Assembly (NCBI GenBank): GCA_024114885.1
Contig: CP099419.1
Location: 496,001-560,000, forward strand
DNA: 64,000 nt
Direction: 5' to 3'
Source: Septoria linicola
Lineage: Eukaryota > Ascomycota > Dothideomycetes > Mycosphaerellales > Mycosphaerellaceae
Both the position numbers and the translations under genes were made by a program. Shown piece after piece: positions 43,491 through 53,364 of the stretch (the stretch's first letter is position 1; each line of letters opens with the position of its first letter). The notes below the pieces were generated by a model. It saw only the letters and a program-made list of their open reading frames with translations, made no database searches and was not told where the DNA came from.

Positions 43491-45590
43491 ATGCCGCGAC
43501 CACCAGACAACTACACGCATGCTCAGTTCGAGACTGTCGAATCTGAGCATCAAGGCGAGACCGTGCAGTGCATCCACTGTCGCAATTGGTCAGGTTCCAT
43601 CAAGACTCTGAACCGCAAGAAAGCCCATCTCCTCAATTGTCCTCAGTACGCGCAATGGCGAGCTGCGGGAAATGGACAGGACTTGGCGCCCCCTAATAAG
43701 TATAGCAAGCGCGATTCCGACATGGCGGGCTGGCAGGGAGAGGCTGAGTAAGTTGCCGAGACTCCCCACTCTCCCGGGCTCAATATGTTTGGATACGAAT
43801 ATTGTCACTAACACATCTTCACAGTTACGGATACCACAACAGTCCATATGGCGGACCACCACAGCAGTTCTCGACGCCTGTCATGGCTCGCAGTAGGAAC
43901 CTTGAGACCACAAAGGTAATGTTGATGCAAAGCAGTGCTTCGTCAGGTTTGCTCTAACAATGCCGCCTGTCAGTATTTCGATGAGTTCTGGGACGATACC
44001 AGCGGACAGAAAGTAAGTCGACGCTCTTCTCACCATATGTTTGATCCAGCAAATCCGCATCTTTACAGAATACTTGAGTATTTTCGAATGGGGTGGGACC
44101 AGTTCAGTCTCGCCTCATTGCAAGAAGACGATGCACCAGATCCAGAAGATGCTGCTTATGTCAACGACCAATTTGACGACCATGTCACTTACGAATCGGC
44201 AGTGTATGCGCGTGCGATGCCGATCATGCGGGTTCGTGCGAGCCAAGAATACCACACGCCAGGTCGAGCACCTCGCCCTCTGTCAGGACTTCCTCAACTC
44301 AACCGAGGGCCAGCAAGCAGTGGAGAGCGGCGAACTGGAACTTGCACAACCGGGACCATCGGGCTACAGAAACGCAGCTCTGGGCACCGACATCTGGCGA
44401 GGTGGAAAGCCAAACCCAAACCTCCAAGTTGGCGGACGCCCCTCGATAGGATCAGTGAACGCAATGAGGCCTCCACCGCCCCAACGCCCACAACCTTCAC
44501 TGGTCAATCATCTCCTCAACAAGTGGCCCGAGAAGTTCACCAAGTCCACACAGCAGCAGTTCCTGAGCCACGCAGGCTGCGGAACGCTGTCGGCCACCGC
44601 GCTTTCGCACTGGCTCGGACAGAACGGTCACATCTCACGCGCGATGATAGCTTTCATTGGGAGCCTCATTGGCAAGGTAAGACTTCCGGACGTGAGCGAC
44701 AGCAAGCAGAGCACTCAATTCCGCGCTCTCGATCTGCTTATTTCCACGGTCTCCAACCTGAGGAAGGAGATCGATTTTATCGAAAACACGAAGCGCAAAT
44801 ACGGCATTCGGACAGACAACGAGCCACCTCTGCCGATGACAAAGGCCTACGTCGACCTTCTCACATCTTCAGCGGAATCACGAAGTTCTTTGCTGGAAGG
44901 CATGGTAGCACTGTGGGCGACTGAGCACGTACGTTGTTCGTTACATTGCCTTTGAACCTCTCTTTGCTGACACTATGACAGTGCTACTGCGCATCGTGGC
45001 AGTACGCGTCCAACTTCGCATCTTCTGTGCCATCGTCCAACTACTCAGTTCCTGCTTACCTCACTGGCGGCAGTGGAGTGAACTACGGCAGTGAACCAAC
45101 ACCATTTCGAGCAGAGGGTGGAAACAACGATCAGCACGTCTCAGCTTTACAGGAAGCACTCATCCCCAATTGGACGTCGCGCGAATTCAGTAAATTTGTC
45201 GACGCCTGCCGTGCTATTGTCGATGAGCTCGCCAACGCGGAGACTACCGGGAGCGGTCGTGATCAGCTCGTCCGCTGCGAGGGAGTGTTCCAGCAAGTCA
45301 TCTATCTCTGGGAACGCATCTGGCCTGAAGTTAATGGCATGGGTGAAGAGGAGGGCGTAGAAGAAGAGACACCGGCAGAGTCACCGGAAAACCAGCTTCG
45401 ACCACAAAGTGGCAACCACGCCGCTGGAGCGTCAGCCAGCAATGGTACTCAAGAGCAGCGAAAGACGGAAACAATTGAACTAGACGACGATGATGATGAA
45501 GATGATCACCAGGATGGGACGATGGATGTCTCCACGCCGTTTGGTGGTACAGGTCTCGGCGCTGTGGCTGCCGCAAATCAACGCGACTAG
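43491..45590 (+). CDS. Double zinc finger-TenA/THI-4 fusion protein (573 aa, four introns)
   Basis: The exons are 43491-43747, 43825-43915, 43974-44012, 44203-44928 and 44982-45590, and all phases agree. Two related C-x2-C...H-x3-C (BED-like) fingers occur: C27/C30/H46/C50 in exon 1 and C135/C138/H152/C156 in exon 4. From about residue 228 a TenA/THI-4 heme-oxygenase-like helical domain follows: LVNHLLNKWPEKFTKSTQQQ, then LSHWLGQNGHIS, NLRKEIDFIENTKRKYGI, and ALWATEH joined across intron 4 to CYCASWQYA. TenA enzymes hydrolyse thiamin breakdown products, and fungal members of this type are often uncharacterised. The C-terminus is acidic (DDDDDEDD). Intron 3 is 190 bp, unusually long. Alternatively 44013-44159 is coding in the open frame and only 44160-44202 is intron. 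The role of the fingers is unknown. Confidence 0.7.
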
Positions 45591-45992
45591 TGAGAGACGT
45601 GAGCATAGTTATACCCCTTTCGCAGAGAGCACATGGTGCTCGTGTATGATATTGTAACATTGACCTTTCTCTCGAGTTCGCCGTGCCACGAGCCTCTGAG
45701 TCTTTAGACAGGGCAAACGAGAATTCGCATAATCCGCAGAGATGTCACAGCAGCAGTCTTCTCTCGAGATTCCACGCCGTACCCTGCGCCATCAAGAGCA
45801 ACAACGCGAGAAACGAACGTGAGTACAGACTCCGGAAACATGCCACAAGCAGTCAAATAAAGTTTGGTCCAGCGCGAGAGTCAAGTCAGCTCGGTCTGGA
45901 AGCACGGCATTGGTCAGCCGATGTATACCGAATACCCCTCCCAGCTTGCATGACTATGCCACAACTTCTCTGCTTGGTACGAGAGACTCAAA
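45591..45992. other. Intergenic, nothing recognised
   Basis: A 0.4-kb gap between two rightward genes. Probably terminator and promoter, but no element can be named. Confidence 0.35.
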
Positions 45993-46831
45993 ATGGCCCA
46001 GCCGGAATATGTTGATGGCCTACGGCATTGTGGAGAGTGCAAGACTGGTAAGCAATAAGCTTGATCCTGCTGAAACACATCACGACCATTACAAGAAATA
46101 CCTCTGGACGTACTGACTATATACATTCAGGCCACGATGGCTCTCCCGAGGGCATCGATCTCATAACTCACCCAACAGCCCAGAAACTCGCCGCCCGTTC
46201 TCTCGAATTCATGAAAGAAATCCAAAACTTGTACGTCCGCCAAATCCACCTCCACATCGCCACTCAAGACTAACATATCTCCCGCAACAGCACTCCAGGC
46301 AAACCCCTCGAAACCCTCCTCAACACCTCCTACGGCCCCGGCAACCCCTACTACGAAGATTTCTGCACCCTCGTCAAGCAAGGCCTCTCCGAAGGCTGGA
46401 TCGCCACGCACGAAATCGATGGCCCCAAGTACCGCAGAGGCAAAATCATGCTCCCTTCTGCGGAGAATTTGTGGATGAGTTTGACTGCGGTGTATTTTGA
46501 CTCGGAGCAGGAGTACTCAGGGCAGTATCACAAGCATCCGTATGGCGAGATTAATTGTGTGGTGCCGATTGATGACGGGTTTGAGTTGGAGGGCTTGCCC
46601 GAGGGGTTTTGGGTGGGGAGGGGCTGGACGAGTCCTGGTATGTTGTCTTTCTAACTAATTCTGGTGATGGGTTGTTGGGAGATGGTGAGAGTTGCTGACT
46701 TGAGACCAGGACCCGGGACGCATCATTATCCGAGGGCGAGAGGAGGGAGAGGAGTGGCGTTTTTCTTCTTACCGAGTGGGAGGATCGCGTATGATGCGAA
46801 GCCTGATGAGCCGCAGCCTATGTCGTTGTGA
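45993..46831 (+). CDS. 4-hydroxylaminobenzoate lyase-like protein (207 aa, three introns)
   Basis: The exons are 45993-46047, 46131-46230, 46291-46637 and 46710-46831. All introns are GT-AG and the phase is preserved. The core reads TPGKPLETLLNTSYGPGNPY, LVKQGLSEGWIATHEIDGPKYRRG, and then a cupin-like strand set with QYHKHPYGEINCVVP and PGPGTHHYPRARGGRGVAFFFLPSGRI. This matches the small PnbB-type lyase family, which in bacteria releases ammonium from 4-hydroxylaminobenzoate to give protocatechuate. Activity in this fungus is inferred. His residues in YHKHPYGE and THHYP are plausible ligands. The N-terminal exon is the least certain: its peptide (MAQPEYVDGLRHC) has no support beyond phase. 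Tail-to-tail with the hydrolase gene (72 bp between stop codons). Confidence 0.7.
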
Positions 46832-46903
46832 AGAGAAGAGGAATGCTCCGCAGAGGAGAGGAATTGCTCAGTTGTGGTCTATCGTTTGGCAATGATCATA
46901 ACC

Positions 46904-48262
46904 CTATATCTTCGATTCTGCAGCACCTCTCCGCTTTGGTGGACCACCCATATGATCAATCCAGGCCTTGTCAGTGACCTGCTTCTCGTGCAATGGCTTC
47001 TTCCACCATTCTTCCAGTTTCTTTCTCTGCTCTCTGTAGAGCATCATCTCCTTGCCGACCCACTCCGCAAGTGTCTCTGCAGTTCTCTTTGGCACTTCCA
47101 TCGCGATCAGATGCCCGATGCCTTCATATGTCACGCCTTTCACTCTGCCTTCCCTCTCCCCGCCACTACCTCCAGCTCCAATACCAGTCCGTGCAACCTT
47201 GTCCTTTGCTCGCGCCGCATCGCAGACGAAGGACTTCTCGCCGAAGATGTACAAACAGCTCGGCCGCAGCTCAGGCAGGCGTCGATATGTGGCTATGGGC
47301 TCAGAGCGATAGAACGGGATCTGATTCGGAAGTGATGTGTCAACGTCGGGATGCGTGAATCTGTCAATGCCTGTCCCATTATATCCATGACCTTCATAGT
47401 TCGGCCTTAGGAAGGACCAGACTTCCTGCGCAGGTGGCGTGGCCAGGCTGACTTCACCAGCTTTGGCATTGGGATGTTGAGGATTGGGACAATCTCGCAG
47501 ACCATGTTGCACCCATTTGTCAAGTACTCGAGGATCCCAGATCTGGTAGTATGCGGATTTGAGGAAGGAGGCTTTGGCTTCTTCTCGTGATGGCCAGACG
47601 GATCTGCGGAATGTGGATGATTTTGCTGCGTTGGGCTCGCCAGGCGTGATCTCGGCAGACTTCATTTGAATCACTGGGTCGATGAGGATGAGAGATGTGA
47701 ACAATGAGGGGTGATCGAGGGCAAGTTTCGTTCTGAAAGATGTCAGTATACGTTCTTCGCTTCGCCAATAGATGCTGCTGCTGAAGACGAACACTTGATT
47801 GCCACCCATACTATGCCCAACACCTATCAATGGTCTAGGCATCTCTGCGCGCTTGAGATTGATGAGATTCGCAAGATCCCGCGGATGATCATACCAGCCT
47901 GGGTCATTACCTAGCAAGTCCTCATTCAATGCGTAGCTTTCGCCATGCCAAGCTGTGTCGGCCATCCAGATGCTTCGTATTCGCCAACCTTGTCGTTCTG
48001 CTTGTGCTGCAAGTTCGTCCCACAGAGGTTCGTAGAGCTCCTTGTTGAAGCCCACAGCGTGCGCTGCGATGATTGTAACATCTCCTGGCTGGGGATCGGG
48101 ATTGTCAAGTGGGATGTACTGCTTCACTACAAAGTGGAGTACGTCTTCTTCTGAATGTGCAGTGGCTCGTGGAAACTCGCGCAAGTGTGCAGCGGGCACC
48201 TTGTGCGTTATCGTTCGATACTTCTCCATGGTATGAGTGGTCTTGGTAGACGAACTGCTCAC
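46904..48262 (-). CDS. Peroxisomal alpha/beta hydrolase, AKT2/LPX1-like (432 aa, one intron)
   Basis: The exons are 48262-47793 and 47732-46904 on the minus strand. The 60-bp intron (GTTCGT...CAG) lies just after the nucleophile elbow, and the unspliced frame also stays open. The nucleophile is S151 in GVGHSMGG. Oxyanion-side HAVGFNKELYEPLWDEL and the W-x-G-E-S-Y block (WHGESYALNED) are typical of fungal 'toxin biosynthesis' AKT2-like and yeast Lpx1-like lipases. The catalytic His is in YEGIGHLIAME. The last three residues are SKI, a peroxisomal targeting (PTS1) signal of the type found on these proteins. The substrate is unknown. The hydrolase alone does not prove toxin production, as paralogues are common in fungi without it. 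Confidence 0.82.
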   Translation of the reverse strand: MSSSSTKTTHTMEKYRTITHKVPAAHLREFPRATAHSEEDVLHFVVKQYIPLDNPDPQPGDVTIIAAHAVGFNKELYEPLWDELAAQAERQGWRIRSIWMADTAWHGESYALNEDLLGNDPGWYDHPRDLANLINLKRAEMPRPLIGVGHSMGGNQVFVFSSSIYWRSEERILTSFRTKLALDHPSLFTSLILIDPVIQMKSAEITPGEPNAAKSSTFRRSVWPSREEAKASFLKSAYYQIWDPRVLDKWVQHGLRDCPNPQHPNAKAGEVSLATPPAQEVWSFLRPNYEGHGYNGTGIDRFTHPDVDTSLPNQIPFYRSEPIATYRRLPELRPSCLYIFGEKSFVCDAARAKDKVARTGIGAGGSGGEREGRVKGVTYEGIGHLIAMEVPKRTAETLAEWVGKEMMLYREQRKKLEEWWKKPLHEKQVTDKAWIDHMGGPPKRRGAAESKI

Positions 48263-48573
48263 CAGAGTATATAGTATTGGATAGAGTTCAGCGTGTCGTT
48301 GTTTGAAGTGTCGACCACGCGATCTGCCGGCGATTGAGCGCGTCTTCAGAGCCGAGGTCTGGCACGGCTCTCACAACGTGAGTGCAGCATGACATGCTCA
48401 ACGACATACAGTGGCGGTACAGAAACGACAGATGACAGATGACTTTCGATAACAAAGCTCGACGCTGGGGACGTTGTTCGTTGGAGTCAAATTCTGCTGC
48501 AATAATATGACCGTACCATGCTAGAGATCTGGCCGGCCAAATCTTGGGCTCTTCTCGACTACTCCATGCACCT
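48263..48573. other. Intergenic, nothing recognised
   Basis: About 310 bp between two leftward genes. It should contain the promoter of the hydrolase gene, but no motif is distinctive. Confidence 0.35.
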
Positions 48574-49452
48574 TCATAACGCACCCAAGGAGCCTAGATT
48601 TGGTATCAGAGAAGGCGTCAAACACTTAATAGTCATCTCCTCTCCTCGCACCAGACCTGCCCCGTACTGGCTTTCAGCAGCAACACTGATTCCCACTTTG
48701 ATGTCAAAGCCCAGAGGCTTCTGCTGACCTGGCACGCGACAAGTACCGTGTACGGTATACCATGAAGTAGCACCAAACGAGCTGTTACTGCCACGTGTTG
48801 TGACTAGCCAAGCTGGAGCTGATCGCGGTGCAATGTAGGCTCCCATGCTGTCCTCGCTGTCCGCAAAGTGAGAGTAGACCCGCCGCAGCGCCGAGCAGCC
48901 AGAGCGATGAATCTTTCGCAGCTCCAAGTGTGTGCCATCATGCACGACAATCATGCTCTGTACCACATGCCAGAGCTCGTCAGTGTACCCAGCAATCTCG
49001 AGCATGATTTGATGAAGGACTTCTCCAAGTAAGTCACTTTCCGTGCTGCTCATGTTATACTCCGGGCTCTGATATATGCGCTCACGCAGCCGTAAACCAG
49101 CATCTGAGTTGCTGAGAACTCTGTACGCAGTCTTCACCATCTTTTTAATGCTGCGGTTCACAGTCGTCACCGTCATCGAAGGCTCATGTGTGCAAGAGGT
49201 ATCAGTACTGATGTCCCGGGAATGTGCACTTTTCAGCAACATCTCCATGTCATCGTCCCTCTTCATAGGCAAGTATCCGCTGAATCTTTTCTTGTTCCTC
49301 CTGACGAGGTCGAGCAGGGAGGAGTCGATGGTTCCCGCGATAGCCATGCTCACTGAGGTAGAGCTGAGTAGTCTGCTGCTGCTGGTGATAGGCTGCGGCG
49401 ATCTGTAATGTAGACGAGTCGGTAATGGCGTTGCAATCGTCGAATGTCGCAA
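48574..49452 (-). CDS. Hypothetical protein (292 aa)
   Basis: A single open frame of this length with mixed charged and hydrophobic composition. The start is either the ATG at 49452 or, more naturally, the later Met of SMAIAGTIDSSLLDLV (about residue 36), because the preceding residues are Ser/Arg/Pro-rich and could also be a mitochondrial presequence. It has a helical central part (LLGEVLHQIMLEIAGYTDELWHVV) and a Gly/Ser-rich C-terminal part with beta character (RGSNSSFGATSWYTVHGTCR). I recognise no family. Neighbours give no clue. Confidence 0.5.
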   Translation of the reverse strand: MRHSTIATPLPTRLHYRSPQPITSSSRLLSSTSVSMAIAGTIDSSLLDLVRRNKKRFSGYLPMKRDDDMEMLLKSAHSRDISTDTSCTHEPSMTVTTVNRSIKKMVKTAYRVLSNSDAGLRLRERIYQSPEYNMSSTESDLLGEVLHQIMLEIAGYTDELWHVVQSMIVVHDGTHLELRKIHRSGCSALRRVYSHFADSEDSMGAYIAPRSAPAWLVTTRGSNSSFGATSWYTVHGTCRVPGQQKPLGFDIKVGISVAAESQYGAGLVRGEEMTIKCLTPSLIPNLGSLGAL

Positions 49453-50169
49453 GCGATGCTTGAAGCTGGTCGAACATCATAGGCATTGTAGGACAATTTG
49501 TACACTATTAGCATGCCTACCTTGCGGGCATATTCTACATGCATGTCTATCATGATAGCTGCATGTCGTGGTTCTGCCACACTCTAGCATGACAGTCGTA
49601 AGACGCTCGATCTTCAGCATATGCTTCTTGCTTCTGAGACACGGTCTCTAGGACTTTGCGAGACAGTGAATACAGTCCGCGGTTCCGTAAGGAATGCTGG
49701 GTGTCGCAGCAGCGACTGATACACGCTGTAGCTGAGCGCACGAGATCTGCCATCTCTTGCGATCAGGGCGGAGACCAGTGTTGATGCCTCGCAAGCACGA
49801 GCACAGCGTATGACTGTCGTGCCATCTCAGAAGCTGTTCGATGGGTCGGATGCTGCTAGCACTAGCTGCAAGGACGTTGTAGCTGTCTCCAAAACTGTCA
49901 ATAGAGCTGTGCCGATACCATAGCAGGCGAGCAATGTCGCTCCAAGGGAAAGCTTCCTGCTAATGTGAGACAAGAAGCTCTCACGCTTCAACCTTTATGC
50001 GTACCTGGGCTAGCTTGCAAGGTTTGGACGCGAACGCCGCGCCAATGGGCGGCCAGCTTCGTCAAATTGGATTCCTTCCTTCCGCTGCGGAGTATCGTCC
50101 TTTCACCTCCGCAGGCTACAATGCTACAGTATAGTCCTGTATACAGTGTGATTCACTGGCCTCCATAGC
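49453..50169. other. Intergenic between divergent genes
   Basis: 0.7 kb holding upstream regions of the hypothetical (leftward) and MBL (rightward) genes. Nothing else supportable. Confidence 0.35.
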
Positions 50170-51285
50170 ATGACAGTCATGCCTTCATCTTCCTTCCTAA
50201 CATCCAAGTTGAATGGTACAACGTTCCTGATTCAAGAGCACGATGCTTTCGGCGAGCGACCTTTCATTTACGTGAAGCTGCCTCCCGGAGCTCCTGTCAT
50301 CATTCTCTCGGATACAGGCTGTGATGAGCCAGACTCTGCACACAAGCATGCCAAGTATACGCAGCTTCGGGACTACATCGAGAACTGTCCTCTCAAGATC
50401 AATGACAGAAAGCCGCTCAATCCCGAATCCAAGCTGAGATACATTATCGTCTGCACACACTGCCACTATGACCATATAGGCGGCATGACGCAATTCTTAC
50501 AAGGCGGGACTACGGAAATCGTAGCATCTGCTGCAGGCCGAGACTTCATCGAAACTGACCTGGACGAGCATAGTCTGTTCAAGTATATCTGCAAACCAGT
50601 GCCGTTCTACTACGTGACGAAGTGGGCTCAGGCTTTCGAGAAGCTGTACTTTGAGCCTGAGAAGCATTCAACATATTCCAAGGAGTCTCACGACGTGGAT
50701 GGGAAGGAAGAAGTAGACTTAGGCATCACGTTTGTGCAGCAGCCAGGTCACACACCAGACTCCTTGGCCTGGTATGACCACGACGAGATGTGGTTGTACG
50801 TTGGTGACACGCTGTACGAAGCCGGCGTCGAAGACAGTCCAGGCGCGAGCATCGTGTTACCGCCTCAAGGAAACTTGATCGAGTGGGTGGCAAGCATGCG
50901 AAAGCTATTGGTTCTTGTCCGATCCGAGAATGCGAAAGCCGAGAGGAGAGCTGAGAGTGCCGAGTTAGGCATGGAAGTTAGCGACTGGGAGATCGTACCC
51001 AGGAGAGTCAAGCTGGCAGCTGGACATGTCACTTCCGCTGCCGATGCGGAGGAGATCTTGAAGAAGACAGATCAGTTCTTCTACCAGATCCTACAGAAGA
51101 AGATCCCTGTGATTTCGAAGGAATATCACTGGAACGATGCTTACTTCACATGGTGGCAGAAGGGCTGGAACATGTCTCTCCGAGCTCCGCCGAGACTGGT
51201 CGATCAGGCTAGAGACTTTTTCGATATTCATGGACCTGAAGCAGAAGACGAACGTCGACACAGTACCGCTGGTCTTTTCTCATGA
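50170..51285 (+). CDS. Metallo-beta-lactamase-fold hydrolase (371 aa)
   Basis: An intronless frame from the ATG at 50170. The metal-binding signature H-x-H-x-D-H is at 97-102 (THCHYDHIGG). Further ligands fit H194 (QQPGHTPDS), D213 (YVGDTLYE) and H286 (AAGHVTS). The fold is the zinc-dependent MBL superfamily, which in fungi includes glyoxalase-II-like, lactonase and aryl-sulfatase-like enzymes and some cluster thioesterases. The loop PGHTPDSLAWYD resembles lactonase/glyoxalase-like members. No signal peptide, so probably cytosolic. The tail-to-tail spacing with the next gene is 75 bp. Confidence 0.85.
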   Translation: MTVMPSSSFLTSKLNGTTFLIQEHDAFGERPFIYVKLPPGAPVIILSDTGCDEPDSAHKHAKYTQLRDYIENCPLKINDRKPLNPESKLRYIIVCTHCHYDHIGGMTQFLQGGTTEIVASAAGRDFIETDLDEHSLFKYICKPVPFYYVTKWAQAFEKLYFEPEKHSTYSKESHDVDGKEEVDLGITFVQQPGHTPDSLAWYDHDEMWLYVGDTLYEAGVEDSPGASIVLPPQGNLIEWVASMRKLLVLVRSENAKAERRAESAELGMEVSDWEIVPRRVKLAAGHVTSAADAEEILKKTDQFFYQILQKKIPVISKEYHWNDAYFTWWQKGWNMSLRAPPRLVDQARDFFDIHGPEAEDERRHSTAGLFS

Positions 51286-51360
51286 GACGGAGACCGTGTT
51301 CTCTGACGATGCTTTCTCCTCCACTTGACTCTCGAACTCAGTGCGCATCACGAATGCCCA

Positions 51361-51675
51361 TCACTTGATCCACCCTCCACCCATTGCCGTCTGGCTGACT
51401 TTCGCCCAAAAGCCACCTTGCTTAGGTCCCTTCTTGCTCCCATCTGCCGGGTTGCCTTTGCCAAACACTTTGGCATCCATCTCCGCTTCCAAGTCAGGGT
51501 TCACACCTTTTGCTCGTAGCTTCGCTCGCTTGGCTTGTTCTTCTGAGCTGTACTCTGACTCTGGCTTTGCGTAGGACGGCGGCTCATCTTTTGGTGTCTT
51601 CCCCAATTTCAGTGCTGCTGCGGCACGAGCTTGGCCTTCTGCTGTGGCTGGATCTACTTCAGAAGCTGAGGACAT
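51361..51675 (-). CDS. Small conserved fungal protein of unknown function (104 aa)
   Basis: A compact, highly charged, Ala/Lys/Glu-rich protein, probably largely helical or disordered. Its C-terminal ...FWAKVSQTAMGGGWIK is distinctive, and I recall a similar FWxKVxxTxxGGGWIK ending in hypothetical proteins of many ascomycetes. No signal peptide, membrane segment or catalytic motif. The ATG at 51675 gives MSSASEVDP and no upstream in-frame start is needed. Confidence 0.7.
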   Translation of the reverse strand: MSSASEVDPATAEGQARAAAALKLGKTPKDEPPSYAKPESEYSSEEQAKRAKLRAKGVNPDLEAEMDAKVFGKGNPADGSKKGPKQGGFWAKVSQTAMGGGWIK

Positions 51676-53364
51676 TGTTGTGAAAACCCTGGTGTCCTAG
51701 TCGCCGTTACGATCACTTCTGAACCGCTCTGGAACATGCTGTGTATATGTATACTTTTGCAGCGCTGCTCGATATGGCTGCGCCATGCTAAGGATCACTA
51801 GCGATGTAATGACAGACGGCTTTCCTGATCGGGATGGTGAAGGATCCGTCAGGCTGGGCAAAGATCGGCAGGTCCTCCGCCTCTGGTATCGATGCGTGAC
51901 GCTGGTACACCGGCGGGTGGATGTCCTGAATGGCCGCAAACCATAGACAGCCTCCTAGAGCTATTCTCTCAGCCCTTGCGTCCTTCTATGCCACGCCTGC
52001 TGGTATGACTAGACTTGCAGCAAATTATGCTCGGTTCCGGACTCACTCCTGCTCAGCTGCCCTTCGTGTGTTGTGCCTGCTCTCTCAGGCGGCACTCCTG
52101 CAAGCCATCTGTATCCTGTGCTCCGTCTCTCTCTTGTTAGTCCCGTCTGATCGCCTGGAGGTCTGGCGCCTGGGCATCCAACAGCCATCCATGCTGTCCA
52201 CAAGCCATCTTTGACTGTCCTGGTTCGTGGTCCTTCATCAGCAGGCTCGTCTTGGGTGCAGCAGCTGCTCGCGAAGTAGTTGACTAGCTTGACAGTCAAC
52301 ATCAGGCTGTGATAGAGACGACTGTGCCACCGAGAGCGCAGAAGCGATCGCTCCTGCTGCTGGCGGCCACGGGACTGCTGTTCGCGTACCTCAGCGTCGT
52401 GCTGATCCAGACCTACCCAGCACCCTGTTGTGATGAGCTGCCACACAGTCTCGCAGCCTCAATTGGTGTGGTGGACTTCCCTGCCATCGCTGTAGAGCTG
52501 GGGACCAGTGCGGTGATCGTCTGGTCAATTCTCGAACGATCGGGACTCGGGAGCGTTTGTGTTGAGCCTCCGCTCGATACAGAATGTTGATGAGTGGTGG
52601 TCTAGAACTTCTCACAGATGCGTTTGTTCCAGCTGCATCTCCATGGTCGGCAAGTTCCCGCTATGGCTGTTGTTAGTCGTAGGAGACAAACCTTATGCAA
52701 GCTTGCAAAAGGACAAGATCCCAGAAGACCGACCTAGCATCTGAGTCTGATATTGAGATCAGTGAATATCATGAATAAGGAGCGCCGCTGCTGTATGGAG
52801 AGAGACACCTTGCTGGCATAGTGACCTTGGGCTGTGGCTCCGTGATGGCAACGCCGTGGTGGCAGAGCAAAAGTATTGACGATATCCGCAACACCACCAG
52901 GGGCCAGAACCGGAATTGAACATCAGACCTGCATCAAAAATGGCAAAAACTCAGCCCTCCCTCTTTAGGACACCACTAAGGGAAACGGTGTTGAACGATT
53001 TCATAGCTAACACCGACACACTACTAGGGCGGCACTAGCAAGGTCCTTGGTGTAGCTGGAAGGGGACAACAAAGTCGACTTATATTGACCACTTTTCACC
53101 GGTCGCCGAGAGCGATGACGAAGGGCAGCAGTAGCGTCAACACTTGAGTATTCTCTGTTTTCGAATTTTGTTCTACAGACGATGGTAGACGGTCTACTTT
53201 TCCACAGTCTGATACTACACAGAAGTTTATGTTCAGATGCGATCAATCACGGAGCTCAAGCTGTCTGACACTTTGCCAACACATCTTCACGCAAAGAGTA
53301 GGGTTATGCTGGCCGTGCTTCCGTAACACCAGCTCAAGTCAGCTCAGGCAGATTGACATGGACC
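51676..53364. other. Intergenic 1.7 kb, nothing supportable
   Basis: A 93-codon plus-strand frame at 52309-52590 contains one hydrophobic stretch (RSLLLLAATGLLFAYLSVVL) but has no other support. The rest contains only short overlapping frames. Confidence 0.35.

Noticed and set aside
52309..52590. Short plus-strand frame with one hydrophobic segment
   Set aside because: A single membrane-like stretch in 93 codons is too little; no family pattern or gene-like context.
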